Source of the DNA: Oscillospiraceae bacterium
Lineage (GTDB): Bacteria; Bacillota; Clostridia; Oscillospirales; Oscillospiraceae
Assembly (NCBI GenBank): GCA_028708585.1
Contig: JAQVYO010000019.1
Coordinates: forward strand, 1-17,105
Direction: 5' to 3'
Length of the DNA: 17,105 nt
The position numbers were made by a program, and so were the translations under genes. Of the stretch, positions 7,676 through 14,977 are shown in pieces. Numbering within the stretch: position 1 is the stretch's first letter; the number at the start of each line of letters is the position of its first letter. The notes below the pieces were generated by a model, which worked only from the letters and a program-made list of their open reading frames with translations, was not told where the DNA came from and searched no databases.

Positions 7676-8294
7676 TATCCATCCCTCCCAAAAAGAAAAA
7701 GGACGGTTTTGCCTGCGGCTGGATGATGGGCGGACGCTGACTGTCACAGAAAACGAACTGTTGTCTTTCGGGCTTTGCCGCGGAATGGAGCTGTCAGAGC
7801 GGCAGATCCATGAAGTATCCCGGTCGGCTGGAAAAAGCCGAGCTTCCATGAAGGCCGCCCGCATGGTGGGCGCCCGTCCCTTGTCCAAGTCGGAACTGGT
7901 TTCCCGGCTCATCCGAAAAGGTGAACGGGCGGATGACGCGGAGGCTGCGGCCATCCGGATGGAAAACTTGGGAGCTGTCGACGATGCTTCCTATGCCGCG
8001 GTGCTTGTGCGCCGGTATGCTGACCGGGGCTATGGACCCGCAAAGATGAAAGAAGAACTGTACCGCAGAGGAATCGACCGGGCTTTGTGGGAACAGGCCA
8101 TGCGCCAGGCTCCCGCGCCGGAGGAAATTATTTGTACTTATCTTTCCCTTAAAAAGCGCGGCGTTGACTTGGAAGATAAAACGGAACGGCGGCGCTTAGT
8201 GGACGCACTGCGCCGCAGAGGGTTTTCCTGGGACCAAGTGGAGGACGGCCTTACGCTGTACCGGGAGAGGAAATCAGAACAGCCGGACGCCTGA
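7662..8294 (+). CDS. recX: Regulatory protein RecX
   Basis: RecX binds along RecA filaments and modulates, usually inhibits, their recombinase and coprotease activity. From ATG 7662 (or 7665) the protein has 210 residues, near the length seen in Firmicutes. It is highly charged and helical, with the tandem three-helix repeats of the family: LSKSELVSRLIRKG, then LGAVDDASYAAVLVRRYADR, GYGPAKMKEELYRRGI, and a C-terminal repeat ending in RRRGFSWDQVEDGL. The placement just after recA, overlapping its last 14 nt, is the classic context and suggests coupled translation, so RecX is made in proportion to RecA. The N-terminal ~45 residues are a beta-rich extension often seen in Gram-positive RecX. Confidence 0.93.
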   Translation: MMLINIHPSQKEKGRFCLRLDDGRTLTVTENELLSFGLCRGMELSERQIHEVSRSAGKSRASMKAARMVGARPLSKSELVSRLIRKGERADDAEAAAIRMENLGAVDDASYAAVLVRRYADRGYGPAKMKEELYRRGIDRALWEQAMRQAPAPEEIICTYLSLKKRGVDLEDKTERRRLVDALRRRGFSWDQVEDGLTLYRERKSEQPDA

Positions 8295-8322
8295 AGGGGA
8301 TCGGCTATCGCACCGAAAAATT

Positions 8323-8327
8323 GGAGG
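8323..8327 (+). promoter_or_regulatory. Ribosome binding site that sets the rimO TTG start
   Basis: GGAGG is eight nt before TTG 8336. The longer frame would begin at TTG 8321 and include this site within its own codons, so the short form is preferred. Confidence 0.7.
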
Positions 8328-8335
8328 AATTGATT

Positions 8336-9676
8336 TTGCCGACGTATGTGGTGGCATTTCTTTCCCTGGGCTGCGCCAAAAATCTGGTGAATACCGAGCA
8401 GATGATGGCATTAGCCGAGAAGGCGGGGCATACAGTAGTATCCAGGCCGGAAGGGGCGGACGTTGCGGTTTTAAATACCTGCGGATTTATTGACAGTGCC
8501 AAAAGCGAGGCCATTGAGACCGTTTTGGAACTGGAAACGCTCAAACAGCAGGGCCTGCTGACCAAAATTTTGGTAGCCGGATGCTTGACCCAGCGGTATG
8601 GGGAAGAAATTCTGAACGAGCTGCCGGAGGCGGACGGACTCATCGGATGCGGCAGCTACGGCGAGGTGGTTTCTGCCATAGAGCAGGTTATGGAAGGGAA
8701 AACCCCGCGGCTGTTTGGAGATATCGACGCGCCCATCCAGGAGGAGGATCGGATTTTATCCACCCCGCCGTGGATGGCGTGGATTCGCATTGCGGAAGGG
8801 TGCGACAACCGCTGCGCCTATTGTGTGATCCCTTCCATTCGCGGAAAGTACAGAAGCCGGACCATGGAGGATGTACTGGCGGAAGCAGAGCTTTTGGCAG
8901 GCAGAGGGGTAAAGGAACTGATTATCATTGCCCAGGATATCACCCGCTATGGCGCCGATTTATATGGGAAGCGTTCTTTGGCTCCACTTCTGAGCGCTTT
9001 GTGCCGCATAGAAGGCATCCACTGGATTCGCCTGCATTATCTCTATCCGGATGAAATTGACGAAGAGCTTATTAATGTCGTTGCAAAAGAAAAAAAGATC
9101 GTCCATTATATTGACATACCCATTCAGCATTGCAACAATAAGATTTTAAAAGCCATGAACCGCCGGGGAAGCAAAGCGGAACTTCTGGCGCTGATTCATA
9201 AGCTGCGGGAACGGATTCCGGATTTGGTACTGCGTACCAGCATCATTTGCGGCCTGCCCGGAGAAGGTGAAGCGGAATTTGAAGAGCTTTGCGCATTTCT
9301 GCGGGAAACGGAGATAGAGCGCGCGGGCGTATTCCCTTTTTCTCCTCAAGAAGGAACCAAAGCTGCGGCGCTGCCCGGGCAGGCGGACGAAGAAACGGTT
9401 GGCCAGAGGATGGAGCTGCTGGCGGAAATCCAGTCCCGCAACATGGATCTGTTTAACGCGTCGAAGCTTGGGACGGTGATGGAAGTAATTTGCGAGGGGT
9501 TTGATTCACAGAAAAACCAATTTTGGGGCCGCACTTATGCGGATTCGCCCGATATTGACGGCAGGATCTACTTTTCTGCTCCAGAACAAATCCTGGCGGG
9601 GAGTTTTGTGCTGGTTGATATTACCGGAAGCGAGGATGGAGATCTTGTGGGCAGACTGTCCCGGAAGCAAGAATAG
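8336..9676 (+). CDS. rimO: Ribosomal protein S12 methylthiotransferase RimO
   Basis: RimO is a radical-SAM enzyme with two iron-sulfur clusters that adds a methylthio group to the conserved aspartate of ribosomal protein S12. The 446-residue protein starts MPTYVVAFLSLGCAKNLVNT, matching the family N-terminus, which supports the TTG at 8336. First-cluster cysteines are C13, C49 and C83 in the UPF0004 domain; the radical-SAM motif is C156-x3-C160-x2-C163 (EGCDNRCAYC). The C-terminal ~65 residues form a TRAM domain. The LGCAKN and IPSIRGKYRSR segments point to RimO rather than MiaB. It follows recX by 41 nt and may share its transcript. In many clostridia rimO lies ahead of pgsA, as it does here. 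Confidence 0.96.
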   Translation: MPTYVVAFLSLGCAKNLVNTEQMMALAEKAGHTVVSRPEGADVAVLNTCGFIDSAKSEAIETVLELETLKQQGLLTKILVAGCLTQRYGEEILNELPEADGLIGCGSYGEVVSAIEQVMEGKTPRLFGDIDAPIQEEDRILSTPPWMAWIRIAEGCDNRCAYCVIPSIRGKYRSRTMEDVLAEAELLAGRGVKELIIIAQDITRYGADLYGKRSLAPLLSALCRIEGIHWIRLHYLYPDEIDEELINVVAKEKKIVHYIDIPIQHCNNKILKAMNRRGSKAELLALIHKLRERIPDLVLRTSIICGLPGEGEAEFEELCAFLRETEIERAGVFPFSPQEGTKAAALPGQADEETVGQRMELLAEIQSRNMDLFNASKLGTVMEVICEGFDSQKNQFWGRTYADSPDIDGRIYFSAPEQILAGSFVLVDITGSEDGDLVGRLSRKQE

Positions 9677-9801
9677 ATTCCCATTTCATGCAGCGGCGTT
9701 AAGGTCTTCTATCTGCGGCAGGGACCCCATCAACGTCCCGGCCGCCGGGCAGGAGTAAAAGGAAACCGCCCATTGCGGAAGGCGGGAAAGGGGAGACGGC
9801 A
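9677..9801. other. 125-bp spacer between rimO and pgsA with two small hairpins
   Basis: Two GC-rich inverted repeats are visible, CCCGG/CCGGG (9737-9749) and CCGCC/GGCGG (9766-9785). Neither has a T-run, so they are not typical terminators. No small ORF with a ribosome binding site was found. Confidence 0.4.
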
Positions 9802-10347
9802 TTGAACACACCCAATAAGCTGACTTTAATACGGATTGCTATGATACCCATTTTTTTAATTGTCCTGTATCTGGGATTTCCACTGCACAAATATTTGGCA
9901 CTCCTGATTTTTGTCGGCGCTTCTATTACCGATGCGCTGGATGGCTTTTTGGCCCGAAGTCGAAGTGAAGTTACGGATTTTGGGAAATTTATGGATCCGC
10001 TGGCGGATAAGCTTTTGGTTATGGCGGCGCTTTTATATTTTGTGGAGCAAGGCCAATTGGCAGCCTGGGTGCTGTTGGTGGTTGTGGCACGGGAATTTGG
10101 CGTAACCGCCCTGCGTCTGGTTGCAATGGATGGCGGGCGGGTGATCGCTGCGGGCATTGCAGGCAAAATAAAAACCGTTACCACCATGCTCTGTATCTGT
10201 ATTATGCTGACGCCCCTAACGTTTGTGCATACGGGATTCTTTTTTAGAGTCAACGAACTTTGCACAGCGGCGATATTAATTACCACCCTTTGGTCCGGAA
10301 CGGAATACTTTTTGCAAAATAAAGACATATTGAATTGGAAATATTGA
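9802..10347 (+). CDS. pgsA: CDP-diacylglycerol-glycerol-3-phosphate 3-phosphatidyltransferase
   Basis: PgsA makes phosphatidylglycerol phosphate from CDP-diacylglycerol and glycerol-3-phosphate, the committed step to phosphatidylglycerol and cardiolipin, in the cytoplasmic membrane. The 181-residue protein has several transmembrane helices (about 8-26, 30-42, 70-95, 115-140 and 145-170). It carries the complete CDP-alcohol phosphotransferase motif D44-x2-D47-G48-x2-A51-R52-x8-G61-x3-D65-x3-D69, whose aspartates bind the metal ions. The TTG start at 9802 is supported by AAAGGGGAG (9787-9795) six nt upstream and by the family-like start MNTPNKLTLIRI. Phosphatidylglycerol phosphate synthase is the likely activity because of length and context, but close relatives use other alcohols. 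Confidence 0.93.
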   Translation: MNTPNKLTLIRIAMIPIFLIVLYLGFPLHKYLALLIFVGASITDALDGFLARSRSEVTDFGKFMDPLADKLLVMAALLYFVEQGQLAAWVLLVVVAREFGVTALRLVAMDGGRVIAAGIAGKIKTVTTMLCICIMLTPLTFVHTGFFFRVNELCTAAILITTLWSGTEYFLQNKDILNWKY

Positions 10348-10532
10348 CAGTATGATGAGATGCGCCATATCGGCAAGGTACGGCTTATCATACAAAACTC
10401 GGAACGAATACCCGTTGTAAGGGGCCGGAGACCACTTGCCGCCGGCGGGAAAAAAGGAAGCGCGCCCGGGGAAGTGCGGGAGAGGAAATTGCCTGCCTCT
10501 TAAGTTTAGTAAGAGGCGGCTTTTTATTTTTT
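10348..10532 (+). ncRNA. Possible structured RNA or 3' UTR ending in the pgsA terminator
   Basis: Non-coding stretch between pgsA and its terminator. It starts with a 10-bp helix, GTATGATGAG (10350-10359) with CTTATCATAC (10384-10393), one G-U pair. AACG/CGTT (10403-10406 and 10413-10416) and GCCGG/CCGGC (10424-10428 and 10442-10446) hairpins follow, then purine-rich sequence and the terminator. A consensus -35 TTGACA overlaps the pgsA end (10344-10349), but only a poor -10 follows at usual spacing. AGAGG (10481-10485) could pair with CCTCT (10496-10500) and oppose the terminator stem. No T-box consensus or known riboswitch motif was recognised. It may simply be a 3' UTR. Confidence 0.25.
10491..10532 (+). 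terminator. Strong intrinsic terminator after pgsA
   Basis: GCCTCTTA pairs perfectly with TAAGAGGC around a short loop. The stem is extended by GCC/GGC past a single bulged T, and is followed by TTTTTATTTTTT (10521-10532). It separates the pgsA transcript from the cysS promoter. Confidence 0.9.
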
Positions 10533-10558
10533 CGATGGTGTTTTGGCGCTTTATTCTA

Positions 10559-10567
10559 TGTTATAAT
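10559..10567 (+). promoter_or_regulatory. Extended -10 promoter for cysS
   Basis: TGTTATAAT combines the TG extension with a perfect TATAAT (10562-10567). No good -35 is present at 17 bp, as is usual for extended -10 promoters. The predicted leader to cysS is about 110 nt and contains a TGCCG/CGGCA hairpin (about 10625-10643). It is too short for, and lacks, a T-box. Confidence 0.6.
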
Positions 10568-10669
10568 GACAAAGTATTGATGATTTAAAGCGGATCCATG
10601 GGGCATCCGGTTTTAAGAAGCGTTTGCCGGCCGGTCTTTCGGCAGAGATTTGGAAATTCATTGCGGAAA

Positions 10670-10674
10670 AAGGA
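10670..10674 (+). promoter_or_regulatory. Ribosome binding site that sets the cysS start
   Basis: AAGGA lies eight nt before ATG 10683. The in-frame ATG at 10674 overlaps it and the TTG at 10650 lacks a site, so both are rejected as starts. Confidence 0.65.
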
Positions 10675-10682
10675 TGATTAAA

Positions 10683-12083
10683 ATGAAATTTTTTAACTCC
10701 ATGACAAGACGAAAAGAAGAGTTTGTGCCTATCGAGGAGGGGCAAGTAAAAATGTATTGCTGCGGCCCCACGGTATATAATTTGATTCATGTTGGCAACG
10801 CCCGTCCGATGATTGTTTTTGACGTTCTCCGCCGGTATCTGGAATACCGGGGATATCAGGTGGCTTTCGTGCAGAATTTTACCGATGTGGACGATAAAGT
10901 CATCCGCAAAGCCAATGAAGAAGGCGTGGATTACGCGGAAATTGCCGCCCGTTATATCAAAGAATATTATATAGACGCCCACGGGCTTGGCGTGCGGGAT
11001 GCGGACATTCATCCAAAAGCAACAGAAAACATGGATCAGATCCTTGCCATGGTGTCCACTCTGGTGGAAAAAGGGTATGCCTATTCTGTGGGCGGAGACG
11101 TCTATTACCGCACTGAAAAGTTCCCGCGGTACGGCTGCCTTTCTCATCAGCCCTTGGAGGACCTTCAAGCAGGCGCTCGTATCGATGTAAACGACGAAAA
11201 GGAATCTCCAACGGATTTTGCCCTTTGGAAAGGGGCAAAGCCGGGGGAACCGGCATGGGATTCTCCATGGGGTCCCGGCAGGCCCGGCTGGCACATCGAA
11301 TGTTCGGCCATGTCCGGCCGTTATCTGGGAAAGACCATTGACATCCACTGCGGCGGACAGGATCTGATTTTTCCGCATCACGAAAACGAGGTTGCCCAGA
11401 GTGAGGCAGCCAATGGATGCAAATTTGTAAATTATTGGATGCACAATGCCTTTTTGAACATTGACAACAGCAAAATGTCCAAATCCCTCGGAAACTTTTT
11501 TACTGTGCGGGAAGCGGCGGAAACCTATGGATATGAATCCCTCCGATTTTTCATGCTTTCTGCCCATTACCGCAGCCCGCTGAATTATTCCAGGGACTCT
11601 CTGCTGCAGGCGCAAGCGGCTCTGGAGCGGCTGTACACTGCGGTAGAAAATCTGGAGTTTTTGGTTCAAAACGGGGAAAACCGTGGAATGGACAACTGGG
11701 AGACCGATTTCACCGCTTCCTTCCAGCCCTATCGGGAACGTTTTATCCAAGCCATGGACGATGATCTCAACACCGCCGACGCCATCGGTGTGCTTTTTGA
11801 ACTGGTGCGTGCGGTGAATACCGGCATGTCCGAACATAAGCCCTCTAGGCTGGCTGCGAAACTGTCCTTGAATATGATTTTTGAATTTGCCAACATTTTA
11901 GGGCTTTTATTTCGCAAAAAGGAAAAAAACATCGACCAAAAGATTGAAGATATGATTGAAACCCGCCAGGAAGCTCGAAAAAACAAAGACTTTCAAAAAG
12001 CTGATCAGATCCGGGATGAACTGAAAGCCATGGGAATTTTATTGGAAGATACCAAGCAGGGCGTAAAATGGAAACGGGTATAA
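10683..12083 (+). CDS. cysS: Cysteinyl-tRNA synthetase
   Basis: This class Ia aminoacyl-tRNA synthetase charges tRNA-Cys with cysteine. The 466-residue protein has the family length and starts MKFFNSMTRRKEEFVP, matching known CysRS N-termini. The HIGH-type motif is HVGN (37-40 within LIHVGNARP) and the KMSKS loop is at 264-268. The active-site zinc that selects cysteine is likely held by C27 in CCGPTVYN, C207 in WHIECSAM, H232 and E236 in PHHENE. The C-terminal part is helical and lysine-rich, as expected for anticodon recognition. It has its own promoter, and polA follows after a 133-nt spacer. No T-box leader is present, so control by uncharged tRNA-Cys through that route is unlikely here. 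Confidence 0.97.
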   Translation: MKFFNSMTRRKEEFVPIEEGQVKMYCCGPTVYNLIHVGNARPMIVFDVLRRYLEYRGYQVAFVQNFTDVDDKVIRKANEEGVDYAEIAARYIKEYYIDAHGLGVRDADIHPKATENMDQILAMVSTLVEKGYAYSVGGDVYYRTEKFPRYGCLSHQPLEDLQAGARIDVNDEKESPTDFALWKGAKPGEPAWDSPWGPGRPGWHIECSAMSGRYLGKTIDIHCGGQDLIFPHHENEVAQSEAANGCKFVNYWMHNAFLNIDNSKMSKSLGNFFTVREAAETYGYESLRFFMLSAHYRSPLNYSRDSLLQAQAALERLYTAVENLEFLVQNGENRGMDNWETDFTASFQPYRERFIQAMDDDLNTADAIGVLFELVRAVNTGMSEHKPSRLAAKLSLNMIFEFANILGLLFRKKEKNIDQKIEDMIETRQEARKNKDFQKADQIRDELKAMGILLEDTKQGVKWKRV

Positions 12084-12140
12084 GATGCCGGTTTGCGCGG
12101 GCCCGGAAACCGCAAAGGCGGACGCAGGGAGTACCGGTCC

Positions 12141-12160
12141 GGGGAACCCCCTCTTTTTTT
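12141..12160 (+). terminator. Weak terminator-like element between cysS and polA
   Basis: GGGG (12141-12144) and CCCC (12148-12151) form a short four-pair hairpin followed by TC and T7 (12154-12160). Next comes GTGG and an A6 run that could pair with the T-run. The stem is short, so partial termination at best is expected. Confidence 0.3.
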
Positions 12161-12202
12161 GTGGAAAAAACCGTCCGGTGGAACGAGGCGTTTCAGCCGG
12201 CA

Positions 12203-12208
12203 GGGAGG
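12203..12208 (+). promoter_or_regulatory. Ribosome binding site that sets the polA start
   Basis: GGGAGG lies eight nt before ATG 12217. The longer frame from ATG 12085 adds 44 Gly/Pro/Arg-rich residues unlike any Pol I N-terminus and has no comparable site. Confidence 0.8.
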
Positions 12209-12216
12209 CGCTGACC

Positions 12217-14859
12217 ATGAAGCTGATGGTGATCGACGGCAACAGTATTGTGAACCGGGCTTATTACGGAGTCCGTCCTCTTTCCACCCGGGACGGGCTG
12301 TATACCCATGCGGTGTATGGCTTTCTTACCATCATGCAGAAGCTGCTGGATGAAGAAACGCCGGATGCCCTTTGCGTGGCCTTTGATCTGAAACAGCCCA
12401 CATTCCGGCACTTGGAATTTGACGGCTACAAGGCGAAGCGCAAGGAAATGCCGGAGGAGCTTGCTGTTCAGATGCCCGTTTTGAAAGAGGTTTTGGATGC
12501 TTTGCGGATTCCAAGGTATGAGCTGGGCGGCTATGAGGCGGACGATTTAATCGGGACCATTTCGGAACGATGCAAACAAGAAAATTGGGACTGCGTGATT
12601 GTCACCGGCGACAAAGACAGCCTTCAGCTCATATCTGATCATGTGCGGGTGCGCCTGGTGTCCACCCGGATGGGTCAGACGCTGGCGAAGGATATGGATA
12701 GTGCCGCATTTCAGGAGGAATATGGCTTTCCTCCTGAACGCATGGTGGATTTCAAGGGCCTCATGGGAGACCCTTCGGATAACATACCCGGCGTGGCGGG
12801 CGTGGGAGAAAAGACGGCGCTGGATCTGGTGTGCCGCTGTGGGAGCGTAGAAGGGCTGTATGAGCGATTTGACCAGCTGGAGCTGAAACCGGGCCTCCGG
12901 AAAAAGCTTGCTGCGGGCAGGGAGCAGGCGGAACTTTCTAAAAGGCTTGCCACCATCTGCCGGGATGTTCCTCTTGCCTTTTCTCCGGAGGATGCCATCC
13001 GGCGAGAGCCGGATAAACAGGCGCTGTATCCCATTTTTCTCAGGCTGGAATTTTCAAAGCTGATGGACCGGTACGGCCTTTCCCCGCAGTCTGCGGGGGT
13101 GTCTGAGGACGGGGGCGGTGAGCCGGAGATTCATTTGGCGGAGACGGGGGAAGATTTGGATGCCCTGCTCAAGCGGTGTAAAGCCGCACCCTGGGCTGCT
13201 GTCTGCTGGCTTTCCAGTTTGGACGCCCTCGCCATTTGCGCGGATGGGCGGCGAGTTGACCTGGTTCTGCAAAGCCGCCTGGGGGACCGATATCACCCTT
13301 TTCTGCTGGAATTTTTCGGCGGCGGCGTGCAAAAAATTGCACATGAGGTAAAGGAACTTACCGGGCGGCTTTTGGGGGAGGGGCTGCCTGCGGAGGGGTT
13401 TGCTTTTGACACGGCGCTGGCGGCTTATCTGCTGGCCCCCACCGAAGGCAGCTATGCATTGGAGCGCCTGTCCCTTTCTTATCTGAATGCGCAGCTTCCC
13501 GCCGCCGCCCTTTGGCAGGCGGAAGACGCATTTACCGTTCTGGGAGACACCTCAAAGGCGTTTGGGGCATTTGCCGCCTATGCAAAGGCCATCTGGACCC
13601 TTTGCACAGTGCTGGAGCCGCAAATCAAAGAATTGGGGATGGATGTGCTGTACCGGACGGTGGAGCTGCCATTATGCCGCGTTTTGGCGGAAATGGAGCG
13701 CACGGGTTTCCGGGTAGATCGGAAGGAACTGAAAAAGTTTGGAGAAACGCTGTCGGTGGGCATTGAAGATGCCGAGCACCGGATTTATGAAATGGCGGGC
13801 ACGGAATTTAATATCAATTCCACCCGGCAGCTGGGGGACATTTTGTTTGATAAAATAGGTCTGCCGCCGGTGAAAAAAACAAAGACCGGATACTCCACCA
13901 ACGCGGAAGTGTTGGAAAAATTGAAAGGCCGGCACCCGATCATAAGCGCTATCCTGGAATACCGGCAGCTAGCCAAGCTGAAATCCACCTATGTGGATGG
14001 GCTGTTTAAAGTCATCGCTCCGGACGGGCGGATTCATACGAGCTTCCAAATGACCGTAACCGCCACCGGGCGGCTGTCCTCCGCAGAACCAAATTTGCAA
14101 AACATTCCTGTGCGGACTCGGCTGGGCAAGGAAATGCGCAGAATGTTTCTGGCGGAAGAAGGGAAGGTTTTGGTGGATGCCGACTACTCCCAGATTGAGC
14201 TTCGGATTCTGGCCCATATTGCGGATGACAAAGCGATGCAGAATGCGTTTCGTTCCGGCGTGGATATCCATACCATGACGGCTTCTCAGGTGTTCGGCGT
14301 TCCATTGGAACGCGTGACCTCTTCCATGCGCAGCAGCGCAAAGGCGGTAAACTTCGGTATTGTGTATGGCATTTCGGAATTTTCACTGGCACAGGACATC
14401 GGAGTAACCCGGGTGGAAGCCAAGCGTTATATGGAACACTATTTTGAAAAATACGCAGGTGTCCGGGCCTATATGAAAGAGATTGTGGGGCGGGCCAGAA
14501 GGGACGGATATGTGACTACGCTGATGAACCGGAGGCGATATCTTCCGGAGCTTGCTTCTTCCAATTTCAATACCCGTTCGTTTGGGGAGCGGGTTGCGCT
14601 GAATATGCCTATCCAGGGGACCGCGGCGGATATCATTAAGCTTGCCATGGTGCGGGTGCATGAGCGGCTGCGCAGGGAACAGCCGGCGGCTCGTTTGGTG
14701 CTGCAGGTACATGACGAACTTCTGGTAGAGTGCCCCAAGGAGGACGCGGAAGCGGTGGTGGCCCTTTTAAAAGAGGAAATGGAAGGCGTCATGGCTTTGT
14801 CGGCACCGCTGGTGGCCGAGGCTGCCTCAGGGAAGACCTGGTATGACGCCAAAAGCTGA
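12217..14859 (+). CDS. polA: DNA polymerase I
   Basis: Pol I fills repair gaps and replaces RNA primers. From ATG 12217 the protein has 880 residues and begins MKLMVIDGNSIVNRAYYG. The 5' nuclease domain (about 1-290) has clustered acidic residues in GGYEADD (104-110), VTGDKDSLQL and GLMGDPSDNIPGV. The middle domain (about 300-480) is a degenerate 3'-5' exonuclease: the first motif (D-x-E) is absent around 324-335 and the third (Y-x3-D) is not recognisable, though D398 of the second remains in FAFDTA. The polymerase domain (about 485-880) has motif A DYSQIELR (656-663), the O-helix with R705, K709, F713 and Y717, and motif C VHDE (831-834). It should therefore polymerise and cut flaps but not proofread, as in B. 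subtilis. Confidence 0.97.
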   Translation: MKLMVIDGNSIVNRAYYGVRPLSTRDGLYTHAVYGFLTIMQKLLDEETPDALCVAFDLKQPTFRHLEFDGYKAKRKEMPEELAVQMPVLKEVLDALRIPRYELGGYEADDLIGTISERCKQENWDCVIVTGDKDSLQLISDHVRVRLVSTRMGQTLAKDMDSAAFQEEYGFPPERMVDFKGLMGDPSDNIPGVAGVGEKTALDLVCRCGSVEGLYERFDQLELKPGLRKKLAAGREQAELSKRLATICRDVPLAFSPEDAIRREPDKQALYPIFLRLEFSKLMDRYGLSPQSAGVSEDGGGEPEIHLAETGEDLDALLKRCKAAPWAAVCWLSSLDALAICADGRRVDLVLQSRLGDRYHPFLLEFFGGGVQKIAHEVKELTGRLLGEGLPAEGFAFDTALAAYLLAPTEGSYALERLSLSYLNAQLPAAALWQAEDAFTVLGDTSKAFGAFAAYAKAIWTLCTVLEPQIKELGMDVLYRTVELPLCRVLAEMERTGFRVDRKELKKFGETLSVGIEDAEHRIYEMAGTEFNINSTRQLGDILFDKIGLPPVKKTKTGYSTNAEVLEKLKGRHPIISAILEYRQLAKLKSTYVDGLFKVIAPDGRIHTSFQMTVTATGRLSSAEPNLQNIPVRTRLGKEMRRMFLAEEGKVLVDADYSQIELRILAHIADDKAMQNAFRSGVDIHTMTASQVFGVPLERVTSSMRSSAKAVNFGIVYGISEFSLAQDIGVTRVEAKRYMEHYFEKYAGVRAYMKEIVGRARRDGYVTTLMNRRRYLPELASSNFNTRSFGERVALNMPIQGTAADIIKLAMVRVHERLRREQPAARLVLQVHDELLVECPKEDAEAVVALLKEEMEGVMALSAPLVAEAASGKTWYDAKS

Positions 14860-14877
14860 AAATCGGCAAGAAAAAAG

Positions 14878-14893
14878 CGGCTTGAAAAAGCCG
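14878..14893 (+). terminator. Possible terminator after polA
   Basis: CGGCTT and AAGCCG form a six-pair stem with a GAAA loop. It is followed by GCATCATTTGTTT, a weak interrupted T-run. An A6 run precedes the stem. Confidence 0.4.
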
Positions 14894-14904
14894 GCATCAT
14901 TTGT

Positions 14905-14933
14905 TTGAAAGCAATGGAAATAAAGCTTATAAT
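14905..14933 (+). promoter_or_regulatory. Strong sigma-A promoter for alr
   Basis: TTGAAA (14905-14910), a 17-bp spacer and a perfect TATAAT (14928-14933) lie 45 bp before the alr start, after the polA hairpin. This is the best promoter match in the window. Confidence 0.8.
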
Positions 14934-14977
14934 AAGAAAGAAGAAAGACTTGAGGGCCATAAGGAGGGAACAGGGAT

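Noticed and set aside
10348..10682. T-box riboswitch upstream of cysS
   Set aside because: The AGGGTGG-N-ACCGCG core is not present, and the cysS promoter lies after the terminator with a leader too short for a T-box.
10551..11837. 428-codon minus-strand frame opposite cysS
   Set aside because: It is the antisense shadow of a certain gene, biased in His, Phe and Gly, with no ribosome binding site or recognisable domain.
12085..12216. 44-residue N-terminal extension of Pol I
   Set aside because: The composition is unlike Pol I and a better ribosome binding site precedes ATG 12217, where the family start MKLMVIDGNS begins.
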